In this document: piece by piece, positions 17,423 to 26,270 of the stretch
How positions within the stretch are numbered: the first letter of the stretch is position 1
How the letters are laid out: each line of letters begins with the position of its first letter
NCBI GenBank assembly: GCA_003611955.1
Contig: RAZE01000001.1
Span: 310,001 to 374,000 of the forward strand
Origin: a bacterium 1XD8-76
GTDB lineage: Bacteria; Bacillota; Clostridia; Lachnospirales; Lachnospiraceae
Direction: 5' to 3'
DNA: 64,000 bases
The notes under the pieces: generated by a model
The model's database searches: none
Told to the model about the DNA's origin: nothing
The model's input: the letters and a program-made list of their open reading frames with translations, nothing else
Program-made: the position numbers and the translations under genes

Positions 17423-18505
17423 TTATAAAAGTCCGCGCTCCTCCAAAATCTTCAGATGCTCTTCCACATCGCCCTCCTTGATGACGATCGTGCCGGAGTC
17501 ATTTGCGAATGCAGGCTTATTTCCTTCCTTGATGTCCTTGATATAGTGTACGGATTCATAAGCCATCTTGTAGAAGTCCTGCGCGATCGTGCAATCCAGC
17601 GCGCCGCTCGTCACATAATTCAGAATCTCCTCGGAGTCATCGATACCGACTACGATCAGTTTATCGCTGAGATTTTCGCTCTCCACATAGTTTGCGATAC
17701 CGGGGCATCCATACCCGTCCTGACTCACCACAACGTTGAGGTCGGGATAGCTCTTCAGCAAAGCAGCCAGTTTGTCCGACGCCACAGCCGCATCCGAATT
17801 ACATTCTTCCTGGATCAGCGTCGCATCCGGATACTCCTTCTGAATCGTCTCACAGAACGCTTTATACTGAAGATTCTGAGTCTCTGTCTCCAGAGTCGTC
17901 TGGATATAACATGCTGTCACATGGTCGAAAGAACTGTACTTTTCTTCTTTCAGGTAGGACAGAACCGTCTCCGCCTGCGTCACACCCATGTTCACGGGAT
18001 CCGTGCCGATCCAGCAGTCCTGCAGTTCTTCTGTCGTGTATGTATTGCAGGTAACCACCGGTATCTCCGCTTCTCTGGCCTTCGTCAGCACATCGGTAGC
18101 CTGATCCGTGTCCAGAATAACGGTGATAATGCCGTCCGCCTTATTGGTCACCGCCGTGTCCAAAAGGGTGATAACCCCGGCTGTGTCGTTCGGAGTTGTG
18201 GGTGATACATACTGTCCTGTCCAGCCGACCTCGGCCAGTGCATCTTCAAAACCTTTCTGAGCAGATCCCCACGCAACGCCGCCCGTAACGATGCTGACAA
18301 ACATGATATCCTGTGATTCCCCTGATGTTTCAGCTGCCTCCGCATTCTCTTCCTGCGCCGGTTCCGGAGCCTCCGTCTCCTCTTCCGTATTTTCCTGTGT
18401 CTCAGCCGGCTCCGTCGTCGCCTGCGGTTCCTCCGCACTGCTGCCGCACCCGGTGAGCACAAGCGCGCTTACCAGTAACAGTCCGATTAATTTTTTCAAC
18501 TTCAT
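17423..18505 (-). CDS. Sugar ABC transporter substrate-binding lipoprotein
   Basis: A periplasmic-binding-protein-like type I lipoprotein of 360 residues. It has a lipobox (ALVLTGC), then a Glu/Thr/Pro-rich tether of about 50 residues, then the two-lobe sugar-binding domain (QDIMFVSIVTGGVAWGSAQK, VNMGVTQAETVLSYL, DLNVVVSQDGYGCPG, LIVVGIDDSEEILNYV). The ATG at 18505 (MKLKKLIGLL) follows a GGGAGG ribosome site; an ATG at 18553 lies inside the operator region. It is the first gene of the operon. The ligand is unknown but is probably a pentose or similar sugar. Confidence 0.92.
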   Translation of the reverse strand: MKLKKLIGLLLVSALVLTGCGSSAEEPQATTEPAETQENTEEETEAPEPAQEENAEAAETSGESQDIMFVSIVTGGVAWGSAQKGFEDALAEVGWTGQYVSPTTPNDTAGVITLLDTAVTNKADGIITVILDTDQATDVLTKAREAEIPVVTCNTYTTEELQDCWIGTDPVNMGVTQAETVLSYLKEEKYSSFDHVTACYIQTTLETETQNLQYKAFCETIQKEYPDATLIQEECNSDAAVASDKLAALLKSYPDLNVVVSQDGYGCPGIANYVESENLSDKLIVVGIDDSEEILNYVTSGALDCTIAQDFYKMAYESVHYIKDIKEGNKPAFANDSGTIVIKEGDVEEHLKILEERGLL

Positions 18506-18547
18506 TTTTAGACCTCCCTTTTCATCTGAATCTGAATTATTGTTTAT

Positions 18548-18597
18548 GAGCACGTGCTCGATAACAAAAACATATCATTATTTCTTGTATTTTGCAA
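18548..18597 (-). promoter_or_regulatory. Sugar operon promoter and LacI operator
   Basis: Minus-strand TTGCAA (18592-18597), 17 bases, TATGTT (18569-18574). A perfect 12-base palindrome GAGCACGTGCTC (18548-18559) lies about 10 bases after the -10, where a repressor would block initiation. It is probably the operator for the divergent LacI regulator. A related half-site GAGCACG is at 18700-18706. Confidence 0.65.
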
Positions 18598-18699
18598 TAT
18601 ATTTTTACTTATTTTTATGATTTCTACAAATTTAAATCTCAATTTATGGCTATTTTGTATATTAATTTTTTTGTGTCATCTATAATTATTTATTTTTAT

Positions 18700-18747
18700 G
18701 AGCACGAGACCATTTTCTTTGACACAAAAATATAACTATGCTAAAAT
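18700..18747 (+). promoter_or_regulatory. Promoter and second operator-like site of the LacI gene
   Basis: Plus-strand TTGACA (18719-18724), 17 bases, TAAAAT (18742-18747). Just upstream GAGCACGAGACC (18700-18711) shares the half-site GAGCACG with the sugar operon operator, which suggests autoregulation or looping. Confidence 0.6.
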
Positions 18748-18794
18748 TATAGGCAGATAACGCTTTTTCATATTTTCACCTCAGGAGTATATAT

Positions 18795-19826
18795 ATGATC
18801 ACACAAATTCAGATCGCCGAGATGGCCGGCGTTTCCCGGTCTACGGTTGGCCGGGTCCTCAACCACTGTGAGGACGTAAACGAAGAGACCCGTAAAAAAG
18901 TTACGGATATTATCGAGAGAATGGACTATCATCCCAATCGTGCCGGAAAGGCTCTCGCCATCAAGCAAAAGAATCTCAAGATCGGCTGCATCATCATACA
19001 GGCGGACAATCCGTTTTATGCTGAATTGAACAAGGGCATTCAGGAAAAGGCAGAAGAATTTAAGACTTACGGCATCAGCGTTATCGTGGAGAGTGTTGTT
19101 TTTCGGACGAAAGATCAGATTCAGAAAATCGATGAACTGCTGGCCCAAAACATCACCGCCCTGGTCATCCAGCCCACCAACGAGACCGCCATAGCGGAAA
19201 AACTGCTGGAGGTGGAAAAGTCCGGTATCCCCATCGTGACGGTCAACACGGATCTCCCCGACTTTCACTCTACTTTCTGTTATGTCGGGAACGATTTCTA
19301 TTTATGCGGAAAGACGGCGGCCAATCTGATGGAGATGATAACGGACGGTCCCTGTAATATCGGCGTCATCACAGGTTTTTTCAAAGCGAAATCCCACGCC
19401 GACAGGATCAGGGGTTTCCAGGATTATATCCGGAATGTGCCCAGGATGTCCATCGCCGCCATAGCGGAAAATATGGACGATGAAATGGAATCTTACTTCG
19501 TCACAAAGACAATGTTGAAGGAACATCCCGAGATCAACACAATGTTTCTCGTCGCCGGCGGCGTACACGGAGCGGGTACCGCCATCAAGAGCGTGGAGGA
19601 GGAACAGAACCGCCATATCAGGACGATCTCCTTTGACGATGTGCCGACCACGCGCAGCCTGGTGCGGGACGGCACAATACAGGCCACCATCTGCCAGCAG
19701 CCCATCCGCCAGGGGCAGATGGCGCTCGCGGTTCTCTTTGAATATTTTGTCGATGGAAAACTACCTGACAGCAAACGTCTGTACACAGATATTCAGATAA
19801 AAATACAGGCAAATATTGATACTTAA
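18795..19826 (+). CDS. LacI-family regulator of the sugar ABC operon
   Basis: A 343-residue transcription factor. The N-terminal helix-turn-helix is QIAEMAGVSRSTVGRVLN with the hinge helix region DYHPNRAGKALA, followed by a periplasmic-binding-protein-like sensor domain (IGCIIIQADNPFYAELNKGI and the later TISFDDVPTTRSLVRDG). The effector is probably the imported sugar or its phosphate. It diverges from the ABC operon, and operator-like palindromes lie in the shared 289-base gap. It converges on the second FGGY kinase gene. Repression is inferred from operator position. Confidence 0.92.
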   Translation: MITQIQIAEMAGVSRSTVGRVLNHCEDVNEETRKKVTDIIERMDYHPNRAGKALAIKQKNLKIGCIIIQADNPFYAELNKGIQEKAEEFKTYGISVIVESVVFRTKDQIQKIDELLAQNITALVIQPTNETAIAEKLLEVEKSGIPIVTVNTDLPDFHSTFCYVGNDFYLCGKTAANLMEMITDGPCNIGVITGFFKAKSHADRIRGFQDYIRNVPRMSIAAIAENMDDEMESYFVTKTMLKEHPEINTMFLVAGGVHGAGTAIKSVEEEQNRHIRTISFDDVPTTRSLVRDGTIQATICQQPIRQGQMALAVLFEYFVDGKLPDSKRLYTDIQIKIQANIDT

Positions 19827-19851
19827 AAAGACGGGCTTAATGCCCGTCTTT
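19827..19851. terminator. Bidirectional terminator
   Basis: A perfect stem AAAGACGGGC/GCCCGTCTTT with loop TTAAT lies between the convergent LacI and FGGY kinase genes. It overlaps the last codons and stop of the kinase gene. Confidence 0.88.
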
Positions 19852-21369
19852 ATATTCCTGTATCGAATCCCAAAGCCCGTCCAAAGCCTCAATCGTCTTG
19901 CAATACAGTTCATATTTCTTATCATAGACAGCCGCTCTCTCCATATCCGGAAGAACCGGCGCCGAGATCCGGCACATATCCTTCGCCGCGCCCGCGATAT
20001 CCGAATAAGCCCCACAGGCCGCCGCGCCGATCAGGGCGCACCCAAACGCCCCCGTCTCGTTCACCTGTACGCTCTCCACCGGCAGCTTCATGATATCCGC
20101 AAACATCCGGGTCCACATGGAAGACCGCGCAGCGCCGCCGGCAAGCCGGATCGATTTCACAGGTGTTTTTCTGGTCTTTAAAAGTTTTTCCAGATGATAT
20201 CTGTGACAGAAAGTGACTCCCTCATACACACTTCTCAATAAATGCTTTCTGGTGTGGAAGTTACTGATTCCCACAAAGCTTCCGCTGGCGTTGGGATGTA
20301 CATTACTCGCCATCAGGAACGGCAGATATACCGGACAAAATTCTTCCGCCGGAATCTCCTCCACCCAGGCATTCATCTGCTCATAGATGTTTGTTCCGTT
20401 CTTTTTACTTTCCTCCCGCAGTTCCGGCAGCAATGATTTCATAAACCATTCGTTGTTCCCGGCTGAAGTCGGACTGCATTCCTCCACGAGATAATATCCC
20501 GGCAGGCAGAAGAAGGAATTCATCATGACGCTGCCGTCCGTAACCGGTTTTCGGCCGATGTATTCGTTGATGCTCCAGGTTCCCGCAATCATACAGATGT
20601 TCTCTTCATCCGTGACGCCCACCGCCACGGCGCAGGCATCGATATCAAAAGCTCCTCCCGCCACAGGCGTCCCCGCTTTTAATCCTGTCTTCTCTGCCGC
20701 TTCCGGCGTGATATATCCGCAGATGTCTGTGGAATACCGAAGAGGCGGCAGTTTATCCATACACTCGGACAGTCCAAACAGTGCAAGCAGCTCCGGATCA
20801 TATTCCCCGGTGTGCAGATTCACCAGATTACACCCCGAATAATCCGTGCGTTCCGCAAAGGCTTCGCCTGTCAGACGAAATCTCACATAGTCCTTACAGG
20901 CGAAGATCCACTGCGTCCTCTCCAGAGTCTCCGGCTCGTTGTCTTTCAGCCAGGCGAGCAGGGATACCGGCTGACTGCTCAGAATGTGCTGGCAGGACCG
21001 CTCAAATACTTTCTCCTCCGTCCCGTCTTTTTTCCACTTTACAGGATAGCTCCAGGCACGATTGTCTGTAGAAATGATCCCATTCCTCACCGGTCGATCA
21101 TCTTTTCCCCAGAGGTACAACCCCTTTCCATGGCCGCATACTGCCACACAGACGATTTCCTCCCCTGTAATTCCAGCCTTTTCAACAGCCTTCCGGATCA
21201 CCTCGCAGTTGGCCTCCCACATCTCGTCCATATCCCGCTCCGTAAAACCGGGCTTCGGCACCAGCATAGCCGTATCCATGCCGGCAACCGCCACCTCCCT
21301 TCCCGTCTCGTCAAAAACGGCGGCTTTTGTAGATGTTCCACCGTTGTCCAAACCAAGATAATACCTCAT
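19837..21369 (-). CDS. FGGY-family carbohydrate kinase (L-xylulokinase-like)
   Basis: A 510-residue kinase with the phosphate-1 motif YLGLDNGGTSTKAAVFD (4-20), VAVCGHGKGLYLWG, GAFDIDACAVAVGV, MIAGTWSINEYIG and the ATP-site segment SIRLAGGAARSSMWTRMFAD. The set resembles LyxK-type L-xylulose kinases more than glycerol kinase; the substrate is not certain. An AAGGAGGT ribosome site precedes the ATG, and the gene has its own promoter. It converges on the LacI gene, so this regulator is flanked by two FGGY kinase genes that may act on related sugars. The last codons form part of the shared terminator hairpin. Confidence 0.85.
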   Translation of the reverse strand: MRYYLGLDNGGTSTKAAVFDETGREVAVAGMDTAMLVPKPGFTERDMDEMWEANCEVIRKAVEKAGITGEEIVCVAVCGHGKGLYLWGKDDRPVRNGIISTDNRAWSYPVKWKKDGTEEKVFERSCQHILSSQPVSLLAWLKDNEPETLERTQWIFACKDYVRFRLTGEAFAERTDYSGCNLVNLHTGEYDPELLALFGLSECMDKLPPLRYSTDICGYITPEAAEKTGLKAGTPVAGGAFDIDACAVAVGVTDEENICMIAGTWSINEYIGRKPVTDGSVMMNSFFCLPGYYLVEECSPTSAGNNEWFMKSLLPELREESKKNGTNIYEQMNAWVEEIPAEEFCPVYLPFLMASNVHPNASGSFVGISNFHTRKHLLRSVYEGVTFCHRYHLEKLLKTRKTPVKSIRLAGGAARSSMWTRMFADIMKLPVESVQVNETGAFGCALIGAAACGAYSDIAGAAKDMCRISAPVLPDMERAAVYDKKYELYCKTIEALDGLWDSIQEYKDGH

Positions 21370-21425
21370 AATACCTCCTTCTTTTCCCTTCTCTAAACTC
21401 CCTCTTTCCGTATATTCTCTGTTAC

Positions 21426-21454
21426 ATCATAACATAGAAAAAATGCCTTGTCAT
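21426..21454 (-). promoter_or_regulatory. Promoter of the second FGGY kinase gene
   Basis: Minus-strand ATGACA, 17 bases, TATGAT, about 55 bases upstream of the kinase start. Confidence 0.55.
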
Positions 21455-21468
21455 TAATTCAATAATCA

Positions 21469-21490
21469 GCGCCAGGGTTTTCCCCGGCGC
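21469..21490 (-). terminator. Terminator of the hydroxyacid/GntP operon
   Basis: A GC-rich stem GGCGCCGGGG/CCCTGGCGC with an AAAA loop, just after the lyase gene, followed on the minus strand by an AT-rich stretch. It separates this operon from the kinase gene. Confidence 0.65.
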
Positions 21491-21503
21491 CTGAAAGACA
21501 TTG

Positions 21504-22475
21504 TCACTGTTTATTATATTTTTCCGCCATTTTATTAAACTCCTCTTCGATTCCGATATAGTAGTTTAATCCCATATCGATCCAGTTCGGTATCTCTTCC
21601 GCCGGAATCCCCCCCATGTCATGTTCATCATGGAAAACAGTCGTGCGGTCTTTCAATGTCTCTTTTCCGTACACATACATGCCAAACATGGATGCTTTCT
21701 CAAAAACATGGCAGGTTACAAAATTGAAACCGTAGGGTATCACATCATCCAGATCGATATCAGCCTTACCATTCTTGCTCATGACATCCGGCCACATCTT
21801 CCAACCACTGACTTCCCTGCTTACTTTCTCCGCTTCCTCAATAGTTTTCAGTCCGATAATCAGCGTCATTACATCCACGTCCATATCCTTTGCCATTGCT
21901 TCGGCCGCCTTACAACGCTCGATCGCCTCATCTATACCGTATTCCAGTTTGCACTCGGTGCGTGCAATGACAAGGAAATCTGTTCCTTTCGCTGCTTCCA
22001 GGCTCGCTGCAACTTTCGCCAGCCAGTTTTCTCTGGAAACTACTTCATGCTTGATATCACCATCTTTATAGCCATTCATCATGGCAAATCCCCAACGATT
22101 CCAGCCCCGGATACCTGTCGTATCATCGATGGTACACCCCTTTGCCCCTGCCGCGATCAGCCTTTTGATCAAGCGATAAGTCGTGAGTGGCGTTTCACCA
22201 AATCCGTCATCGGCATCCACGATCAGCGGAAGTGATGAGTAGTTGCAGATTCTTTCCGTGGACTGTACCAGATCATCCGCCGTAATGAGACCGATATCCG
22301 GAAGCCCCGCGACACTTTCCGCCAACTGTCCGCCGCTCAACATCAACGCTTTATAACCACATAACTCTGCTGCCCTGGCCGTACGGCAATCCCATACACA
22401 GGGTGCAAAAATCTGTTCTTTCTGTACTAACTCCTTAAAAGATGCCGTTTCTTTTTTTCTGTATTCTGCTTTCAT
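21504..22475 (-). CDS. PEP mutase/isocitrate lyase superfamily enzyme
   Basis: A cytoplasmic TIM-barrel enzyme of 323 residues from the superfamily that includes methylisocitrate lyase, 2,3-dimethylmalate lyase, oxaloacetate decarboxylase and PEP mutase. Visible are WDCRTARAAELCGYKALMLSG, the Mg-binding DADDGFGE motif, GCTIDDTTGIRG (Asp-Asp where many members have Glu-Asp) and LVIARTE. The KKCGH-type catalytic motif of isocitrate lyase is absent, so it is probably a C-C lyase or decarboxylase for another 2-oxo or hydroxy acid. It is the third gene after a 2-hydroxyacid dehydrogenase and a GntP permease. A GAAAGGA ribosome site precedes the ATG. Confidence 0.8.
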   Translation of the reverse strand: MKAEYRKKETASFKELVQKEQIFAPCVWDCRTARAAELCGYKALMLSGGQLAESVAGLPDIGLITADDLVQSTERICNYSSLPLIVDADDGFGETPLTTYRLIKRLIAAGAKGCTIDDTTGIRGWNRWGFAMMNGYKDGDIKHEVVSRENWLAKVAASLEAAKGTDFLVIARTECKLEYGIDEAIERCKAAEAMAKDMDVDVMTLIIGLKTIEEAEKVSREVSGWKMWPDVMSKNGKADIDLDDVIPYGFNFVTCHVFEKASMFGMYVYGKETLKDRTTVFHDEHDMGGIPAEEIPNWIDMGLNYYIGIEEEFNKMAEKYNKQ

Positions 22476-22528
22476 ATTTCTCTTTTCCTTTCTCCTGATA
22501 AAATGATATGTTATTTATATTTTCTTCT

Positions 22529-23842
22529 TTATACCGCGATCGGGTACATAATATTTCCGAGCATCAGCGCCAGCGCCAACGCCAAAAGCGTAATGACAAC
22601 CGTCACCATAAACAGATGTTTGTAACCTTCCTTGTACGACACTCCTGAAATCTGCAGCACCGCCACGATACCGCCGCTGTGCGGCAGACTGTCCAGCCCT
22701 ACCGACGCTATAACGCCTATCCTGTGCATAATTTCCGCATTGACGCCCATCGCCATGAAGGGCTCCGCAAGCACCAACAAAGTAGTGGATATGCCGCCTG
22801 TACCGGAAGCATTCAATCCACATAAGAGAGTCGTCGCAATACCGAAAATGATAAGCGGATTGCCGCCGGATTTGCTGAAATCCAGAATACCGTTCACCAT
22901 CTTTTCAAAACCGGGCGCAGCCTTTACCACAGCGCCGATAGCAACGATCGCGGACGCGTTGATCGTCGTCACCGCCGCGCTGCTTATGGAATCTGTAAGA
23001 ATCTGCGGGATACCGGTCAGATTTTTATAGCAGAGCACTCCGCAGAGAACAATCCCCGACAAAAGAGCGACCGAAATATCCAGCTTGAACACATTCAATA
23101 CCACCGCTACACATACGATAGGAAGAACCGCAAATACAACGTGAGGAAGGTTTCCGTTTTCTTCCAGTTCATCCGCCTTCTTAAGGACTTTCAGCGTATC
23201 CTCGTCTGCTACAAAGCCAATCTCATTCTTCTTCGCTTTATTTGACTCATAGCTGAGATAGAGCAGTATCATTACAAGTGTAAAAATACCGCAGACCGTT
23301 CCCACTACCGGAGCTGCCATGGCGTTTGTCGGCAGGAAAGACGACGGGATGATGTTCTGTACCTGCGGGTTCCCCGGAAGCATCGTCACCCAGGTGAAGA
23401 TTCCGGCGCCGATCGTCGCCGGAATCAGATATCTCGGCAAATTGGCCTTTTTAAACACCGCCAGCGTAATCGGATATAAGGCAAAACAGGAAACGAAAGA
23501 TGATACGCCGCCGTATGTCAAAAGACCGCCGGCAATGACAACCGCAGGAATCGCAAATTTTGCTCCAAACTTACCGATGATAAAAGAAGCGATAGATCTC
23601 GCCGCACCCGTCACATCCATAACCTTTGAAAGAATCGCACCGAGCAAAAGCATCAGCCAGGCACTTTTCACAAACCCGGAAAATCCTGTCATATATGTAT
23701 CCGTCACCGTGGAAATCACCGGAAGTCTGCTGAACAGAGCAATAAAAATCACACTGACCGCCGCAGCGTATACCACTGGAACTTTTTTAAGCGTCAGGAA
23801 CAGCAAAATTACAAGTCCCAACAAAATAACAATCATATCCAT
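22529..23842 (-). CDS. GntP-family organic acid permease
   Basis: A secondary transporter of 437 residues with about 12 membrane segments, resembling GntP-type gluconate and hydroxyacid:H+ symporters. Typical features are the hydrophobic N-terminus, GAILSKVMDVTGAARSIASF, GGLLTYGGVSSFVSCFALYP, GAGIFTWVTMLPGNPQ and, near the end, GVIASVGLDSLPHSGGIVAV. It lies between the hydroxyacid dehydrogenase (30 bases upstream) and the lyase (53 bases downstream). It probably imports the substrate of those enzymes. A ribosome site GGAGGAG precedes the ATG. Confidence 0.88.
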   Translation of the reverse strand: MDMIVILLGLVILLFLTLKKVPVVYAAAVSVIFIALFSRLPVISTVTDTYMTGFSGFVKSAWLMLLLGAILSKVMDVTGAARSIASFIIGKFGAKFAIPAVVIAGGLLTYGGVSSFVSCFALYPITLAVFKKANLPRYLIPATIGAGIFTWVTMLPGNPQVQNIIPSSFLPTNAMAAPVVGTVCGIFTLVMILLYLSYESNKAKKNEIGFVADEDTLKVLKKADELEENGNLPHVVFAVLPIVCVAVVLNVFKLDISVALLSGIVLCGVLCYKNLTGIPQILTDSISSAAVTTINASAIVAIGAVVKAAPGFEKMVNGILDFSKSGGNPLIIFGIATTLLCGLNASGTGGISTTLLVLAEPFMAMGVNAEIMHRIGVIASVGLDSLPHSGGIVAVLQISGVSYKEGYKHLFMVTVVITLLALALALMLGNIMYPIAV

Positions 23843-23872
23843 ATATTTCTCCTCCTTAAAGTATTCTATAAG

Positions 23873-24844
23873 CTAATTCAGCAGATCTCCTCTCCCGAGC
23901 TCTTTTCCCGCAAAGAAATCAGCTACAATATCTACACCTTTTTTATACGTATTCCAGATAGACTCATAGGTCTGGCTGGACACATGGGGCATCAAAATAA
24001 TGTTGTCAAGCTCGATCAGTTTTGATTTCACAGGCAAAGGCTCTATCCCATAGACATCCAGACCAGCCGCCGCAATTTTTTTGTTCACCAATGCGTCATA
24101 GAGAGCATCTTCATCTATAATATTCCCTCTGGCAGTACAGACCAGAATCGCATTTTTTTTCATCTTATCAAATGCGCCCGCATCAATCAGATGGTCTGTA
24201 TCCCTATTGTAAGGCAGATGCACGCTGATCGCATCACAGGTTGTAAAAATCTCTTCCAGATCCGTAAACCTCACATGATAAGCCTGAGCTGCTTCTTCGT
24301 TCCGATACACATCATAAGCGACCACTTCACAGTCAAAACCTGTCAGAAGTTTCGCGAAAGTGATGCCGATACTGCCAAATCCCAGAATTCCAACCTTTTT
24401 TCCGATCAGTTCACTGCCGATATTTTTTACCCAGTTACCTGATTCCACTACTTTTCGATTGATCATTACCTGCCGACCCGCCGCTAACAACATCATCATA
24501 GCCATATCCGCCACACCGGTTTTATTGGCGCCTGTCGTCCTTGCCACACGGATATTGTGAGCAGAAGCAGCATTCAGATCCACTTTATCATACCCCACTC
24601 CGAATCGAACAAGCAATTTACACCGATCGTTCATGCGGGTAAATATCTTTTCATCATAAGGCTCCACATCGATCATACCAGCATCCGCATCATTCAGATT
24701 TTTTATTATTTCTTCTACATTGTATGGCGTCTGGGGTCTCCAGATATATTCGATTCCTTTTTCCGCAGCATACTGCCTCGTTTTCTCGTTTAATTCTTCA
24801 AATACCGAAGAGTTTTCCCCATAAAACGAAACAAATTTAATCAT
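23873..24844 (-). CDS. D-2-hydroxyacid dehydrogenase
   Basis: An NAD(P)-dependent oxidoreductase of 323 residues from the SerA/LdhA/GyaR superfamily. The Rossmann motif is GILGFGSIGITFA; the catalytic set is Arg in VCTARGNIID, Glu in DVYGIEPLP and His in LMPHVSSQT. The ATG at 24844 (MIKFVSFYGENSS) follows GGAAGTGGGG; the longer frame to 24937 would run through the promoter and operators. It is the first gene of the LacI-regulated operon with GntP and the lyase. The substrate is probably the imported acid or a product of the lyase. Confidence 0.87.
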   Translation of the reverse strand: MIKFVSFYGENSSVFEELNEKTRQYAAEKGIEYIWRPQTPYNVEEIIKNLNDADAGMIDVEPYDEKIFTRMNDRCKLLVRFGVGYDKVDLNAASAHNIRVARTTGANKTGVADMAMMMLLAAGRQVMINRKVVESGNWVKNIGSELIGKKVGILGFGSIGITFAKLLTGFDCEVVAYDVYRNEEAAQAYHVRFTDLEEIFTTCDAISVHLPYNRDTDHLIDAGAFDKMKKNAILVCTARGNIIDEDALYDALVNKKIAAAGLDVYGIEPLPVKSKLIELDNIILMPHVSSQTYESIWNTYKKGVDIVADFFAGKELGRGDLLN

Positions 24845-24880
24845 TTCCCCACTTCCTTTCTCTTGTTTTGACAAAAAACT

Positions 24881-24937
24881 GCAATCGATTGCCATTTCTG
24901 ACACCATCATAATATCAATAATTGACATCGATTTCAA
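24881..24937 (-). promoter_or_regulatory. Hydroxyacid operon promoter with two LacI-type operators
   Basis: Minus-strand TTGAAA (24932-24937), 17 bases, TATTAT (24909-24914). One operator-like site, GACATCGATTTC (24924-24935), lies between -35 and -10. A perfect palindrome GCAATCGATTGC (24881-24892) lies about 17 bases after the -10. Both share the core ATCGATT and would place a repressor across the initiation region. Confidence 0.7.
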
Positions 24938-25056
24938 TTGTGTTTATAAACAAAATTGCTACAACTTTTTTGTGCAATACTCCTATTTTTGTATTTTTTA
25001 TCCATACGAATCATTTTTTATATGCCTTCTCAGCAATTAATTCTTGGAATTTTATC

Positions 25057-25132
25057 GCAATCGATTTCCTTATGGTTCTGAAAACAAGAAGTATATTTTT
25101 AATTGCTCAATTACCTATGGTTCGTGTATAAT
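25057..25132 (+). promoter_or_regulatory. LacI gene promoter with third operator-like site
   Basis: GCAATCGATTTC (25057-25068) matches the two sites at the divergent operon. It lies upstream of a plus-strand promoter TTGCTC (25103-25108), 18 bases, TATAAT (25127-25132). The 366-base gap therefore holds two divergent promoters and three related sites. Confidence 0.6.
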
Positions 25133-25210
25133 AAAAACAGCAGACCGATGAAACCTGTCCGCGAGAGAATCAGGTCTTAGAAAAGCAAGTATAATCAAGA
25201 GGGATCAACA

Positions 25211-26206
25211 ATGACCATCTACGATATCGCTCAGGAAGCCGGTGTCTCCGCCAGTACCGTCTCCCGCGTCATCAACAAGAAAAAAGGTGTCAATAAGCAA
25301 AACCGCATTTTAGTGGAAGCACTTCTCAAAAAATATAATTTTGAACCCAATGCTTCAGCCCGCGGACTTGTACAGCAGTCTACAAAGATCATTGGCATTC
25401 TGATGTCAGATATACGCACTTCCCACCATGCGGAAGGCGCTTATTTTATGGAACAGGAACTGAAAAAATATGGCTACAACTGTATCATCATCAATTCCGG
25501 ATTTTCAGACAGTGCCAGGGAAGAAAGTATCCGCACCCTGTTTTCCCGCAGGGTGGAAGCCATCGTTTTAGTCGGTTCTACCTTTCAGTCGGAAAACACA
25601 AAAAGAGCCATACAGGAATATCTGAACGGGCTTCCTGTTATTATTGAAAATGGATATATCAACCTGCCAAATGTCTACGGTGTCCTGGCGGATGAGCAAA
25701 ATGGCATTTCAGATTGCGTCAGACTTTTGCACACAAAAGGAAAACGACATCCGGTCTTTATCAACAGAGGAGATACCCCCAGCAATAATTTGAAGATTCT
25801 GGGATTTCAGAACGCCCTGAAAGAGCTTTCTGTCTGTGAAAACCCCCCTGTCCTCTGGCTTGACATCGAAAAAGAAGAGTGGCAGAGCAGTTACGATGCA
25901 ACTCAAAAATTGCTGAAAGACTTTCCCGACATGGACAGCATTATCTATGCCACAGATTTTCTTGCCCATGCGGGTATCCAGGCTTTAAAAGATGCAGGGG
26001 TGTGTATTCCCGATCAGGTGGCAGTCATAGGTGTGGATAATTCCACTTATGCCAGAATATCTTCTCCAGGAATCACTTCTCTGGATAACAAGCTTGAGCA
26101 GCTCAGCATCACCTGTGCGGATATTCTTGTCAAGGTTTTACAGGGGGAGAAAGTTGCCAATAAAATGATGCTCTTTTCGGATATTGTGGAACGGGAAAGT
26201 ACCTGA
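25211..26206 (+). CDS. LacI-family regulator of the hydroxyacid operon
   Basis: A 331-residue LacI/GalR-type protein. The DNA-binding part reads IYDIAQEAGVSASTVSRVIN with hinge NFEPNASARGL; the sensor domain includes IGILMSDIRTSHHAEGAYFM and VAVIGVDNSTYARISSPGIT. It diverges from the hydroxyacid/GntP/lyase operon, and three copies of an ATCGATT-core palindrome lie between them. Repressor action on that operon and on itself is inferred. mtnN follows on the same strand after 64 bases but is functionally unrelated. Confidence 0.92.
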   Translation: MTIYDIAQEAGVSASTVSRVINKKKGVNKQNRILVEALLKKYNFEPNASARGLVQQSTKIIGILMSDIRTSHHAEGAYFMEQELKKYGYNCIIINSGFSDSAREESIRTLFSRRVEAIVLVGSTFQSENTKRAIQEYLNGLPVIIENGYINLPNVYGVLADEQNGISDCVRLLHTKGKRHPVFINRGDTPSNNLKILGFQNALKELSVCENPPVLWLDIEKEEWQSSYDATQKLLKDFPDMDSIIYATDFLAHAGIQALKDAGVCIPDQVAVIGVDNSTYARISSPGITSLDNKLEQLSITCADILVKVLQGEKVANKMMLFSDIVEREST

Positions 26207-26270
26207 TATCAATATAGCTATATAAACTTTCAAAATGGATTTTCATTTATACGAAAAAGGAGATAATATT

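Noticed and set aside
26212-26223. Palindrome ATATAGCTATAT before mtnN.
   Set aside because: Short, A+T-rich and alone; likely chance.
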